Positions 1 through 6,744 of a stretch of DNA of 10,714 bases are shown here, in pieces. How positions within the stretch are numbered: the first letter of the stretch is position 1; each line of letters opens with the position of its first letter. The notes beneath the pieces were generated by a model that was given only the letters and a program-made list of their open reading frames with translations, made no database searches and was not told the DNA's origin. This DNA comes from JAPSGM01 sp036258735 (GTDB lineage: Bacteria; Chloroflexota; Limnocylindria; QHBO01): positions 1 to 10,714 of the forward strand of contig DATADC010000184.1 of NCBI GenBank assembly GCA_036258735.1, given 5' to 3'. Both the position numbers and the translations under genes were made by a program.

Positions 1-2
1 GC

Positions 3-632
3 GGCGTCGAGGTCGTCTTTGCGGAGGCCATCGGCAAGAGTGACGCGCTGGGCCATGCGGCGCTGGAGACCATCGGCGCGGCCACAATCCAGGGCGGCGC
101 CGCCGAGATCCGCGAGGACCTCGGGCTCGAGTACGCCAACCCCGGCTTCAACGTCATCCCGCCGTACCGCTACCACGCCTTCGTCTGCACCGGCCCGCGC
201 TGCGCCACGCGGGGGTCGCTCGAGCTCTACGAGCGCGTGCGCGAGGCCGTCGCCCGCCGCGGCCTGACGGGCAGGACGAGCGGTCCGAACGGCGCTGGCG
301 GCCCGGAATCGCCGAGCGATCCCAGGCGCGTCAGCGTCGTCCGCACCGGCTGCCTGTATCCCTGCAACCTGGGACCGATGATGGTCGTCTACCCCGACGC
401 CGCCTGGTACTGCGCGCTGACGCCCGCCATGGTCGAGCGCATCGCCGACCAGCACTTCGTCGCCGGCCGCGTCGTCGAGCCCTACACCCGCCGGCCCGGG
501 CCCGAGCGCCACACCCGCCCCGCACCCGCCGCCCCCGGCGACATCGTCGAGGACGCCCCCGAGCCCACGGAACCGACAGGAGTGGAAGGAGTGGAAGGAG
601 TGGAAGGAGTGGAAGGAGGGACCACCGCATGA
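3..632 (+). CDS. [2Fe-2S] thioredoxin-like ferredoxin domain protein, possibly the C-terminus of a CbiX-type chelatase fusion (5' partial)
   Basis: The frame is open from the left edge, so the start lies outside; 209 codons are visible. Visible residues 58-165 form a thioredoxin-like [2Fe-2S] domain. There is a C-x4-C pair (C62, C67, in VCTGPRC) and a C-x3-C pair (C117, C121, in TGCLYPCNLGP), the spacing known from NuoE and clostridial-type 2Fe-2S ferredoxins; a further C137 sits in WYCALTP. The PMMVVYPD, WYCALTP and VEPYTRRPG motifs recur in ferredoxins near cobalamin genes. Residues 1-25 (GVEVVFAEAIGKSDALGHAAL) resemble the second half of a CbiX/sirohydrochlorin chelatase domain, so a chelatase-ferredoxin fusion is plausible but inferred. 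A Gly/Pro-rich linker (about 88-109) separates the two cysteine pairs. The C-terminus is a low-complexity Pro/Glu tail ending in four GVE repeats. Its TGA overlaps the next ATG by 4 bases, so translation is probably coupled to the transporter. Confidence 0.75.
   Translation, partial: GVEVVFAEAIGKSDALGHAALETIGAATIQGGAAEIREDLGLEYANPGFNVIPPYRYHAFVCTGPRCATRGSLELYERVREAVARRGLTGRTSGPNGAGGPESPSDPRRVSVVRTGCLYPCNLGPMMVVYPDAAWYCALTPAMVERIADQHFVAGRVVEPYTRRPGPERHTRPAPAAPGDIVEDAPEPTEPTGVEGVEGVEGVEGGTTA
579..614 (+). repeat. Perfect 9-bp minisatellite, 4 copies of ggagtggaa
   Basis: Four identical tandem copies of ggagtggaa run from 579 to 614 and are followed by ggaggg. The unit is a multiple of three, so it encodes (Gly-Val-Glu)x4 in the tail of the ferredoxin gene, and copy-number change would keep that frame. 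Each unit carries a GGAG core like a Shine-Dalgarno sequence, and the array ends 14 bases before the next start codon. Lack of any divergence between copies suggests recent or ongoing expansion. Confidence 0.95.
615..620 (+). promoter_or_regulatory. Ribosome-binding site of the first solute-binding protein
   Basis: The hexamer ggaggg ends 8 bases before the ATG at 629. It directly continues the GGAG-containing repeat array, so five SD-like cores stand in phase every 9 bases upstream of this start. The nearest one has suitable spacing and supports the ATG at 629. Confidence 0.7.
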
Positions 633-2230
633 CCCGCCACCCACCGCGTCTGGCCCGCCGCCCCCTGCTCGGCGCCGCCGCCGCGTCGCTCGCCGCCTGT
701 GGCCCCACCCCCGGCCGCCCCGACCAACGCGCCGATTCGGCCTCGGGCGAGCTGAAGGACATCGTCATCGCCACGCCGATCATGCGCACGGACACCATGA
801 CCCACGACCTGAACCGGCTGGCGGTCAACGGGCCGAACTGCAACGTCTACGAGCGCCTGACCCAGTGCGACGAGCACTTCCAGCTTAAGCCGATGCTGGC
901 CGAGCGCTGGGAGCTGATCAACAACGGCGCCACCTGGCGCTTCTACCTGCGCAAGGGCGTCACCTTCCACGACGGCTCCCCCTTCACCGCCAGGGACGTG
1001 GTCTCCAGCTTCGACCGCGTCGCCCGGCGGGGCGGCGCCGCGATCAACTCGGTCGAGGGGGCGACGGTCGCGGTGGACGACCACACCGTCGACTTCACCC
1101 CCTCCCGCCCCAACCTCAAGGTGCCCTCGCGCCTGGCCGACCTGGCGACCCACGCCCACATCATCAAGGCCGGGACGGACTCTGCGGTTCACCCGATGGG
1201 CACCGGGCCGATGAAGTTCGTCAGCTACAAACCGGACGAATCGATCGAGGTCGAGCGCTACGACGGCTACTGGGACACGCCCAACGCCGCGCGCGTCAGG
1301 TCGATCCTGCTGCGCCTCATCCCGGACGGCAACGCCCGCATCCTCGCGCTGCGGGCCGGCGATGTGGACGTCATCATGGACGTGCCGCGCGAGGCGGTGA
1401 GTGAGCTGAAGCGGGAGAGCAAGCTGCGCGTGGTGCAGTCCGCGCTGGGCGGCTTCAACGCCATCTACATCAACGCCACCGGCGAAGACGAGTGGGGCCT
1501 CACCGCCGACAGACAGCTGCGCCGCGCGCTGGCGATGGGTATCAACCGCGAGCAGATCGTGAGGGACGTGTACGAGGGCAACGCAGAGGTTTCGCAGACG
1601 CTCATCCCGGCCACGATGCTGGGCGCGTACAAGGACAGGGTCAAGGGGCCGCCGGCCTACGATCCCGCCGCCGCCCGCCGGGCGCTGGACGAGCTGGGCT
1701 GGCGGCCCGGCCCCGACGGCATCCGCGTCAAGGACGGGCGGCGGCTGGAGATCGTCATCGGCAGCGGCTTCCCCTCCCCGGAGCTCCAGCGCCCCATCCC
1801 GGAGGTGCTGCAGTCGCAGCTGCGCCAGATCGGCGTGGCGGCGCAGATCGTCGAGCAGTCGCTGTCCAACCTGGTCGTGGACGGGCAGTTGCGGGCGCAC
1901 TTCTGGCTGGAGGCGTACGGCGCGCCGGAGCCCGACCCGATCCGGATCGTGCGGTTCTTCCTCAGCCCGGCGGCCGGGAACACCGGCAGCTACGCGAGGT
2001 TCGGCCCGGGCGCGGGCGTGGACGAGCCGGTCATGAAGAGCGACCAGACCACGGACGAGGCCCGCTCCCAGGAACTGGCCGCCGAGGGCCTGAAGGCCCT
2101 GCTCGAGGACGACGTGACGGTGATCCCGCTCGCCGGCACCTACAAGATCTGGGCGATGAGCAGCAACGTCGAGCTGTCGCTGCACCCCGCCCCCTACATG
2201 GACCAGATCGCGCTGGCGCGCAAGCGCTGA
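629..2230 (+). CDS. ABC transporter solute-binding lipoprotein, SBP_bac_5 (peptide/nickel) family, copy 1
   Basis: A 533-residue extracytoplasmic binding protein that should capture the substrate and pass it to the permeases encoded downstream. The N-terminus has a basic region with a twin-arginine (RR at 10-11, ARRPLLG), a hydrophobic stretch and a lipobox LAAC at 21-24. It is therefore predicted to be exported, possibly by Tat, and lipid-anchored at C24. Family hallmarks are the NVYERL segment soon after the mature start, RKGVTFHDGSPFTARDV at about 108-124, HPMGTGPMKF at about 187-196 followed by VERYDGYWDT, and a C-terminal VIPLAGTYKIW. Its length is usual for the family. The ATG at 629 is fixed by the SD at 615-620 and overlaps the previous stop as ATGA. 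The following gene encodes a close paralogue. The substrate (peptide, nickel, cobalt or a chelate) cannot be read from the sequence. Confidence 0.93.
   Translation: MTRHPPRLARRPLLGAAAASLAACGPTPGRPDQRADSASGELKDIVIATPIMRTDTMTHDLNRLAVNGPNCNVYERLTQCDEHFQLKPMLAERWELINNGATWRFYLRKGVTFHDGSPFTARDVVSSFDRVARRGGAAINSVEGATVAVDDHTVDFTPSRPNLKVPSRLADLATHAHIIKAGTDSAVHPMGTGPMKFVSYKPDESIEVERYDGYWDTPNAARVRSILLRLIPDGNARILALRAGDVDVIMDVPREAVSELKRESKLRVVQSALGGFNAIYINATGEDEWGLTADRQLRRALAMGINREQIVRDVYEGNAEVSQTLIPATMLGAYKDRVKGPPAYDPAAARRALDELGWRPGPDGIRVKDGRRLEIVIGSGFPSPELQRPIPEVLQSQLRQIGVAAQIVEQSLSNLVVDGQLRAHFWLEAYGAPEPDPIRIVRFFLSPAAGNTGSYARFGPGAGVDEPVMKSDQTTDEARSQELAAEGLKALLEDDVTVIPLAGTYKIWAMSSNVELSLHPAPYMDQIALARKR
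931..1000 (+). repeat. Near-identical block shared by the two binding-protein genes (partner 2550-2619)
   Basis: Bases 931-1000 match 2550-2619 at 69 of 70 positions by eye; the only difference is a synonymous C/G in the DGSPF serine codon. The segments encode the RFYLRKGVTFHDG signature. Much of the rest of the paralogues is clearly more divergent, so this patch is better conserved at the DNA level than protein constraint alone would require. Gene conversion is one explanation. Confidence 0.85.
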
Positions 2231-2263
2231 CCGACCACCCGCCGCGAACCGCAGCTCCTGAAA

Positions 2264-2271
2264 GGTAGAGG
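2264..2271 (+). promoter_or_regulatory. Shine-Dalgarno-like site placed for an ATC codon at 2277, not for the GTG at 2290
   Basis: The purine-rich ggtagagg lies 5 bases upstream of an ATC at 2277, the normal distance for a start codon. It lies 18 bases upstream of the GTG at 2290, which is the first conventional start in the frame of the second binding protein. No other SD-like sequence precedes 2290. This suggests the ancestral start was at 2277 (ATG changed to ATC). Confidence 0.5.
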
Positions 2272-2276
2272 TCCCG

Positions 2277-2345
2277 ATCCCCGCTTCCCGTGGTGTTCGC
2301 CTCCTCCGCCGGTCAATCCTCGCCGCCGGCATCGGAGCGCACCGG
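2277..2345 (+). other. Out-of-frame Tat-like signal peptide remnant of the second binding protein
   Basis: In the frame starting at 2277 the sequence reads I-PASRGVRLLRRSILAAG and then IGAHR. This is a basic stretch, a twin arginine (codons 2307-2312) and a short hydrophobic core, much like the leader of the upstream paralogue. The first codon is ATC where ATG would be expected. The mature binding protein continues in the next frame (+1), so leader and body are separated by a frameshift, and no lipobox cysteine is visible in any of the three frames. It could be a decayed leader, an assembly error, or an export signal that is really lost. Confidence 0.55.
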
Positions 2346-3849
2346 CGGGGACGAATCCGCCGCCACCGGAGCGCACCGGGAGCTCGTGGTGGGCATCCCC
2401 CTGCTCCGGCCGGGGACGATGACCGCCGACCAGACCAGCTTGGCGATGCTCTGGCCGAATGCCAACGTCTACGAGCGGCTCTTCGAGATGGACGAGCAGT
2501 TCCAGCTCAAGCCGAAGCTCGCCGAGCGGTTCGAGTTCCGCGAGCCGAACACCTGGCGCTTCTACCTGCGCAAGGGCGTCACCTTCCACGACGGCTCGCC
2601 CTTCACCGCCAGGGACGTGATCTTCACCTTCGACCGCTTCGTCCGGCGGGGGACCAACCGCGTCAACGCGGCCGAAGGGGGCACCGTGGCGCTGGATGAG
2701 CACACCGTCGAGATGACGACGGCGCGCCCGAACACGAAGGTGCCCTGGCAATTGGTCGATCCCTTCTACCCGATCCTCAAGGCGGGCAGCGACCCCGTCA
2801 ACCACCCGATGGGCACCGGCCCCTTCAAGTTCGTTGACTTCCGACCCGACGAATCGCTCAGGGTCGAGCGCTACGACGGCTACTGGGACACGCCGCACGC
2901 CGCGAAGGTGCGGTCGATTCAGTTCAGGGTCATCCCCGACGGCAACGCCCGCGTCCTGGCCCTCAAGGCCGGCGACGTCGACCTGATCCAGGAGGTGCCC
3001 CGCGAGGCGGTGAGCGAGCTGAAGCGCGATTCGCGCCTGCGGGTCGTCGTGTCTGCGGCCGGGGGCTTCAACGCCGGCTACGTGAACGTGCGTGGCCGGG
3101 ACGAGTGGGCGCTCACGAGCGACCGGCGCCTGCGGGAGGCGATCGCCCGCGCCGTCGACCAGGAGACGATCGTCCGGCAGATCTACGAGGGCAACGCGAC
3201 CACGACCAAGTCCCTCGTCCCGTCGTCGATCTTCGGGCCGCACCGCGACCAGATCAAGGGGCCGCCGCCCTACGACCCGGCGCTGGCCCGCAGGCTGCTC
3301 GATGACCTGGGCTGGCGGCCCGGCCCCGACGGCGTCCGTGTCAAGGACGGCCGGCGGCTGGAGCTGGTGCTGGGCAGCGGGTTCCCGTCGCCCGAGGTGC
3401 AGCGCCCGATGCCGGAGTTCCTGCAGACGCAGCTGCGCCAGATCGGCATCGAGGTGCAGATCGTGGAGATGTCGGGGTTGAGCGCCCTGGTCAGCGGCGA
3501 CCAGCTGCGCTGCCACCTGTGGCTCGAAGCGTACGGCGCGTCGGACCCCGACCCGGCCGGCCTGTTCCGCTTCTTCCTCAGCCCGGCCACCGGGCCGGTG
3601 GGCGCCTACGGCCAGTTCTTCGGCCCCGGCGCCAGCGTCGACGATCCGATCCAGCGCAGCCTGGCGGCGGCCGACTTCGCCCGGTCGCAAGAGCTGGCCG
3701 TGCAGGGGCTCAACGCCCTGGTCAACGAGGAGGTGGCGGTGATCCCGCTGGCGGCGACGACCAAGATGTGGGCCATGAAGCGCTCGATCGAGTTCACCGC
3801 CCACCCGGCGACGAGCCAAGAGCAGTACTACACCGTGCAGGTGAGGTGA
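2290..3849 (+). CDS. ABC transporter solute-binding protein, SBP_bac_5 family, copy 2, with a disrupted N-terminal leader
   Basis: A 519-residue paralogue of the upstream binding protein, intact from about residue 30 to the end. It shows NVYERLFEMDEQF, RKGVTFHDGSPFTARDV, HPMGTGPFKF, VERYDGYWDT, LGWRPGPDG and a C-terminal VIPLAATTKMW. The start given is the first GTG after the in-frame TAG at 2266; GTG 2293 is the alternative. Neither has a Shine-Dalgarno at normal distance. From this start the N-terminus (VFASSAGQSSPPASERTGG) has no charged n-region, hydrophobic core or lipobox, unusual for a protein that must act outside the membrane. A Tat-like signal sits in a different frame just upstream. 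If the leader is truly broken, the product would stay in the cytoplasm and the operon would depend on copy 1. The TGA at 3847-3849 lies 5 bases before the permease ATG. Confidence 0.85.
   Translation: MVFASSAGQSSPPASERTGGDESAATGAHRELVVGIPLLRPGTMTADQTSLAMLWPNANVYERLFEMDEQFQLKPKLAERFEFREPNTWRFYLRKGVTFHDGSPFTARDVIFTFDRFVRRGTNRVNAAEGGTVALDEHTVEMTTARPNTKVPWQLVDPFYPILKAGSDPVNHPMGTGPFKFVDFRPDESLRVERYDGYWDTPHAAKVRSIQFRVIPDGNARVLALKAGDVDLIQEVPREAVSELKRDSRLRVVVSAAGGFNAGYVNVRGRDEWALTSDRRLREAIARAVDQETIVRQIYEGNATTTKSLVPSSIFGPHRDQIKGPPPYDPALARRLLDDLGWRPGPDGVRVKDGRRLELVLGSGFPSPEVQRPMPEFLQTQLRQIGIEVQIVEMSGLSALVSGDQLRCHLWLEAYGASDPDPAGLFRFFLSPATGPVGAYGQFFGPGASVDDPIQRSLAAADFARSQELAVQGLNALVNEEVAVIPLAATTKMWAMKRSIEFTAHPATSQEQYYTVQVR
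2315..2379 (+). repeat. Degenerate direct duplication at the leader frameshift
   Basis: Unit 1 (2315-2345) and unit 2 (2354-2379) share aatcc, gccgcc and a 15-base end, 2331-2345 against 2365-2379, that differs at one base. The last 13 bases (cggagcgcaccgg) are identical and 34 bases apart. Because 34 is one more than a multiple of three, the Gly-Ala-His-Arg encoded by the first unit in the signal-peptide frame is encoded again by the second in the frame of the mature protein. The duplication therefore spans the frame change. Confidence 0.7.
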
Positions 3850-3854
3850 CGGCG

Positions 3855-4805
3855 ATGGTCGGGTACGTCGCGAGGCGCGCGCTGCAGATCATTCCGGTCG
3901 TCATCGGCATCAGCGTCATCACCTGGCTGATGATGAGCCTCGCTCCGGGCGACGCGGCCGAGATCTACGCGCGGCAGTTCGCCGAGAACGAGCGCCCCAC
4001 GCCGGCGGACATCGAGCGGGCCCGCAAGGAGCTGGCGCTGGAGGGCCACCCCATCGAGCAGTACCTGCGCTGGGCCGGGCGCGCGGTGCACGGCGACCTC
4101 GGGCGGTCGTTCCGCTCCGGGCGCTACGTCGTGCGCGAGATCATGATCTACCTCCCCGCCACGCTGCAGCTCACCGCCTCCGGCGCGCTCGTCATCCTGG
4201 TCATCGGCCTCCCCATGGGCGTCGTCGCCGCGCTCTACCACAACCGCTGGCCGGACGTTCTGGCCCGCTTCTTCGCCCTCTTGGGCGTCGGCCTACCCTC
4301 CTTCTGGCTGGCGCTCCTGCTCATCTGGCTCTTTGCGGTGCAGCTGCAATGGCTGCCCAGCGTCGGGCGCGGGGACTGGCGCAACCTGATCCTGCCGGCC
4401 CTGGCGCTGGGCATCGTCGGCTCGGGCAGCTACACGCGGCTGCTGCGCGCCACGATGCTCGACGCGCTCTCCCAGGAGTACATCACGGCCGCCCGTGCGC
4501 GGGGCGTCGGTCCGGCCGGGGTGGTGATCCGGCACGCCCTGCGCAACGCCCTCATCCCGGTGGTGACCAAGTTCGGCCTCACCTTCGGCGCGCTGCTGAG
4601 CGGGGCCGTCTTCGTGGAGACCATCTTCTCCTGGCCGGGCGTGGGCAAGTTTGCCGTCGATTCGATCAGCGCCAAGGACTACCCTTCCGTGCAGGGCTTC
4701 GTGCTCTTCGCGTCGCTGACCTACGTCGCGGCCAACTTCCTGATCGACGTCGTCTACCCGCTGATCGATCCGCGCATCGGCAGCCGCGCGAGGGCCAGCG
4801 CATGA
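3855..4805 (+). CDS. ABC transporter permease, DppB/OppB/NikB type
   Basis: A 316-residue inner-membrane protein forming half of the translocation channel. TM1 lies at about 9-30 in the typical N-terminus MVGYVARRALQIIPVVIG, followed by the family's PGDAAE and the external loop. Further hydrophobic segments are at about 99-124, 134-162, 177-195, 238-258 and 280-301. The cytoplasmic EAA loop, which docks with the ATPases, is at about 209-236 (YITAARARGVGP and HALRNALIPVV). VFVETIFSWPGVG at 252-264 is also characteristic. The frame is open much further upstream, but the ATG at 3855 was chosen because it gives the normal N-terminus and length and has gagg (3843-3846) 8 bases upstream, inside the end of the previous gene. 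The TGA overlaps the next ATG by 4 bases. Confidence 0.95.
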   Translation: MVGYVARRALQIIPVVIGISVITWLMMSLAPGDAAEIYARQFAENERPTPADIERARKELALEGHPIEQYLRWAGRAVHGDLGRSFRSGRYVVREIMIYLPATLQLTASGALVILVIGLPMGVVAALYHNRWPDVLARFFALLGVGLPSFWLALLLIWLFAVQLQWLPSVGRGDWRNLILPALALGIVGSGSYTRLLRATMLDALSQEYITAARARGVGPAGVVIRHALRNALIPVVTKFGLTFGALLSGAVFVETIFSWPGVGKFAVDSISAKDYPSVQGFVLFASLTYVAANFLIDVVYPLIDPRIGSRARASA

Positions 4806-5710
4806 GCGCCGCGGTTGCCGGGCTCGGCACGCCGGGCGCCGCCGGGGAGCTGACGCCCTACCTGATCGAGACGGGGGCGCAGGGGGCGCTGCGGCGCTTC
4901 GCGCGCAACCGCCTCGCCGTGCTGGGCGCCGTCATCGTGGCCTGCGTCGTCTTCGCCGCCCTCTGTGGTCCCTGGCTGGCGCCCTACGACCCCATCAACG
5001 GCGACATCCTGGAACGCCATCAGGGCTTCAGCCGCGCCCATCCCCTGGGCACCGACTTCCTGGGCCGCGACCAGCTCTCCCGCCTGCTGCACGGGGCGCG
5101 CGCCTCCTTTTTCGCGGCGCTGGCCGTCACGGTGGCCGTCATCACCATCGCCACCGTGGTGGGGGTCACCGCCGGGTACTGCGGCGGCGCCGTCGACGCC
5201 GCCCTGATGCGCATGGTGGACATGATTCTCGCCTTCCCCTCGCTGATCCTCTCCCTGGCCCTGATCGGCTTCCTCGGCCCTGGCTTGGACAAGGCGCTCG
5301 TGGCCATGACCCTCGCCTCGTGGGCCGGGTTCGCCCGCATCATCCGCGGCCAGGTGCTGGCCGTGCGGGGCCGCAGCTTCATCGAGGTGGCCGAGTGCGC
5401 CGGCGGCACGCCGCTCGGCATCATCTTGCGCCACGTGCTGCCCAACGTCTCCTCGACCATCGTGGTGCTGGCGACGCTGGACATCGGCGGCAACATCCTC
5501 GCCCTGGCCGGCCTCTCGTTCCTCGGCCTGGGGCTCCGCCCACCCGCGCCGGAGTGGGGGCGCATGCTCTTCGATGCGAAGCCGTACCTCGACCGGCAGC
5601 CGCTGGAGATGTTCGTGCCCGGGCTCGCCATCGCCATCACGGTGCTGGGCTTCAACCTGCTGGGCGACGGGCTGCGCGACGCGCTGGACCCGAGCGGGGA
5701 GGCGGTCTGA
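4802..5710 (+). CDS. ABC transporter permease, DppC/OppC/NikC type
   Basis: A 302-residue partner permease. The cytoplasmic N-terminus ends in RRFARNRLAVLGAVIV, the OppC_N-type entry into TM1 (about 38-60), followed by LAPYDP. The family motif HPLGTDFLGRD is at 80-90 and leads into SRLLHGAR just before the second membrane segment (about 101-125). The EAA loop at 193-215 reads FIEVAECAGGTPLG then ILRHVLPN. GLSFLGLGLRPPAPEWG at 237-253 and GDGLRDALDP near the C-terminus are both typical. The ATG at 4802 overlaps the previous stop as ATGA, with gaggg (4790-4794) 7 bases upstream. Its own TGA shares one base with the next ATG. It should form a heterodimer with the preceding permease. Confidence 0.95.
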   Translation: MSAAVAGLGTPGAAGELTPYLIETGAQGALRRFARNRLAVLGAVIVACVVFAALCGPWLAPYDPINGDILERHQGFSRAHPLGTDFLGRDQLSRLLHGARASFFAALAVTVAVITIATVVGVTAGYCGGAVDAALMRMVDMILAFPSLILSLALIGFLGPGLDKALVAMTLASWAGFARIIRGQVLAVRGRSFIEVAECAGGTPLGIILRHVLPNVSSTIVVLATLDIGGNILALAGLSFLGLGLRPPAPEWGRMLFDAKPYLDRQPLEMFVPGLAIAITVLGFNLLGDGLRDALDPSGEAV

Positions 5711-6744
5711 TGGCCCTGCTGGAGGTCCGCCACCTGACGACGGTGTTCCGCACGCCGTTCGGTGCGGTGCGGGCGTGCGACGACGTGAGCTTCGACGTGG
5801 CGCCCGGCGAAGTGCTGGGCATCGTCGGCGAGAGCGGTAGCGGCAAGACGCTGACGGCGCTGAGCGTGCTGGGCCTGGTGCCGCCCCCCGGCCGGATCGA
5901 GGCCGGGAGCATCCGCTTCGCCGGCGAGGAGCTGGTCGGGACGCCGGAGGCGCGCCTGCGGCGCCTGCGGGGCCGAGACATCGGCATGGTCTTCCAGGAC
6001 GCCGGGCGAGCCCTCGACCCGGTACACACCATCGCATCCCAGCTGCGCGAGGCGGCGGGCAAGCGGGCGGACGTGGCCGCGCTGCTGGGGCGGGTCGGGC
6101 TGGACGGCCGCCTCGCGTCGCGCTATCCGCACGAGCTGTCCGGCGGGCAGCGCCAGCGGGCCATGATCGCCATCGCCATCGCGCGCACCCCGCGCCTGGT
6201 GATCGCCGACGAGCCGACCACCGCCGTCGATTCGATCTCCCAGGTCCAGGTGCTGCACGAGCTGGCCCGCATCCAGCGTGAGCTGGGCTGCGCGCTGATC
6301 GTCATCTCCCACAACCTGGGCCTCATCAGCCGGCTGGCCGACCGCGTGCTCGTGATGTACCTCGGGCGGGTGATGGAGCAGAACGCCGTGCGGCCGTTCG
6401 TCGCCGGCCCGCGCCACCCCTACGCCCGCGCCCTGCTCGCCGCCACGCCCGCGCTCGACCTCGACCGGCGCACCGGCCGCCTGGCGGGCATCCGCGGCCT
6501 GCCGGCGCGCATGATCGAGGTGCCGCCCGGCTGTCCCTTCCATCCCCGCTGCCCAGACGCCGAGGCGCGCTGCTCGGTGGAGGTGCCCGCCTGGCGCGCG
6601 CACGCCGACGGGAGCGGCGCCGCCTGCCACCTGCTCGACGCACCGGCGCCGCTCCCCAGCCCGGTTACGCCCGGACAGGCCCAGGGCGAGCGCTTCGCTC
6701 CGGCCCCACCCGCCGCCGAAATCGCTGATGGTACCCTCCCATGA
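5710..6744 (+). CDS. ABC transporter ATP-binding protein, DppD/OppD type
   Basis: A 344-residue cytoplasmic ATPase that powers import together with the next gene product. Visible motifs are Walker A GESGSGKT (40-47), Q-loop MVFQD (Q96), signature LSGGQRQR (143-150), Walker B LVIADEPT (D167, E168) and H-loop histidine H201 (VISHN). The D-loop region reads TTAVDSISQ where most relatives have TALDVTIQ, a mild departure. The oligopeptide-type C-terminal domain has four cysteines (C275, C281, C288, C306: GCPFHPRCP, ARC, then AACHLL) in the arrangement that holds a [4Fe-4S] cluster in characterised relatives. A Pro/Ala-rich tail of about 35 residues follows. The start is set by ggggagg (5696-5702) 7 bases before the ATG and by TGATG coupling to the permease gene. 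Confidence 0.95.
   Translation: MALLEVRHLTTVFRTPFGAVRACDDVSFDVAPGEVLGIVGESGSGKTLTALSVLGLVPPPGRIEAGSIRFAGEELVGTPEARLRRLRGRDIGMVFQDAGRALDPVHTIASQLREAAGKRADVAALLGRVGLDGRLASRYPHELSGGQRQRAMIAIAIARTPRLVIADEPTTAVDSISQVQVLHELARIQRELGCALIVISHNLGLISRLADRVLVMYLGRVMEQNAVRPFVAGPRHPYARALLAATPALDLDRRTGRLAGIRGLPARMIEVPPGCPFHPRCPDAEARCSVEVPAWRAHADGSGAACHLLDAPAPLPSPVTPGQAQGERFAPAPPAAEIADGTLP

Noticed and set aside
482..2332. 616-codon open frame on the - strand over the first binding-protein gene
   Set aside because: It is the antisense shadow of a strongly recognisable SBP gene in GC-rich DNA. Its composition (Arg/Ala/Gly/Val/His runs) has no domain signature.
2194..3819. 541-codon - strand open frame over the second binding-protein gene
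   Set aside because: It has the same cause: it mirrors the + strand SBP, is low in complexity and has no motif.
5020..6630. 536-codon - strand open frame opposite the permease and ATPase genes
   Set aside because: It spans two well-supported + strand genes and shows no family feature; third-position GC explains the lack of stops.
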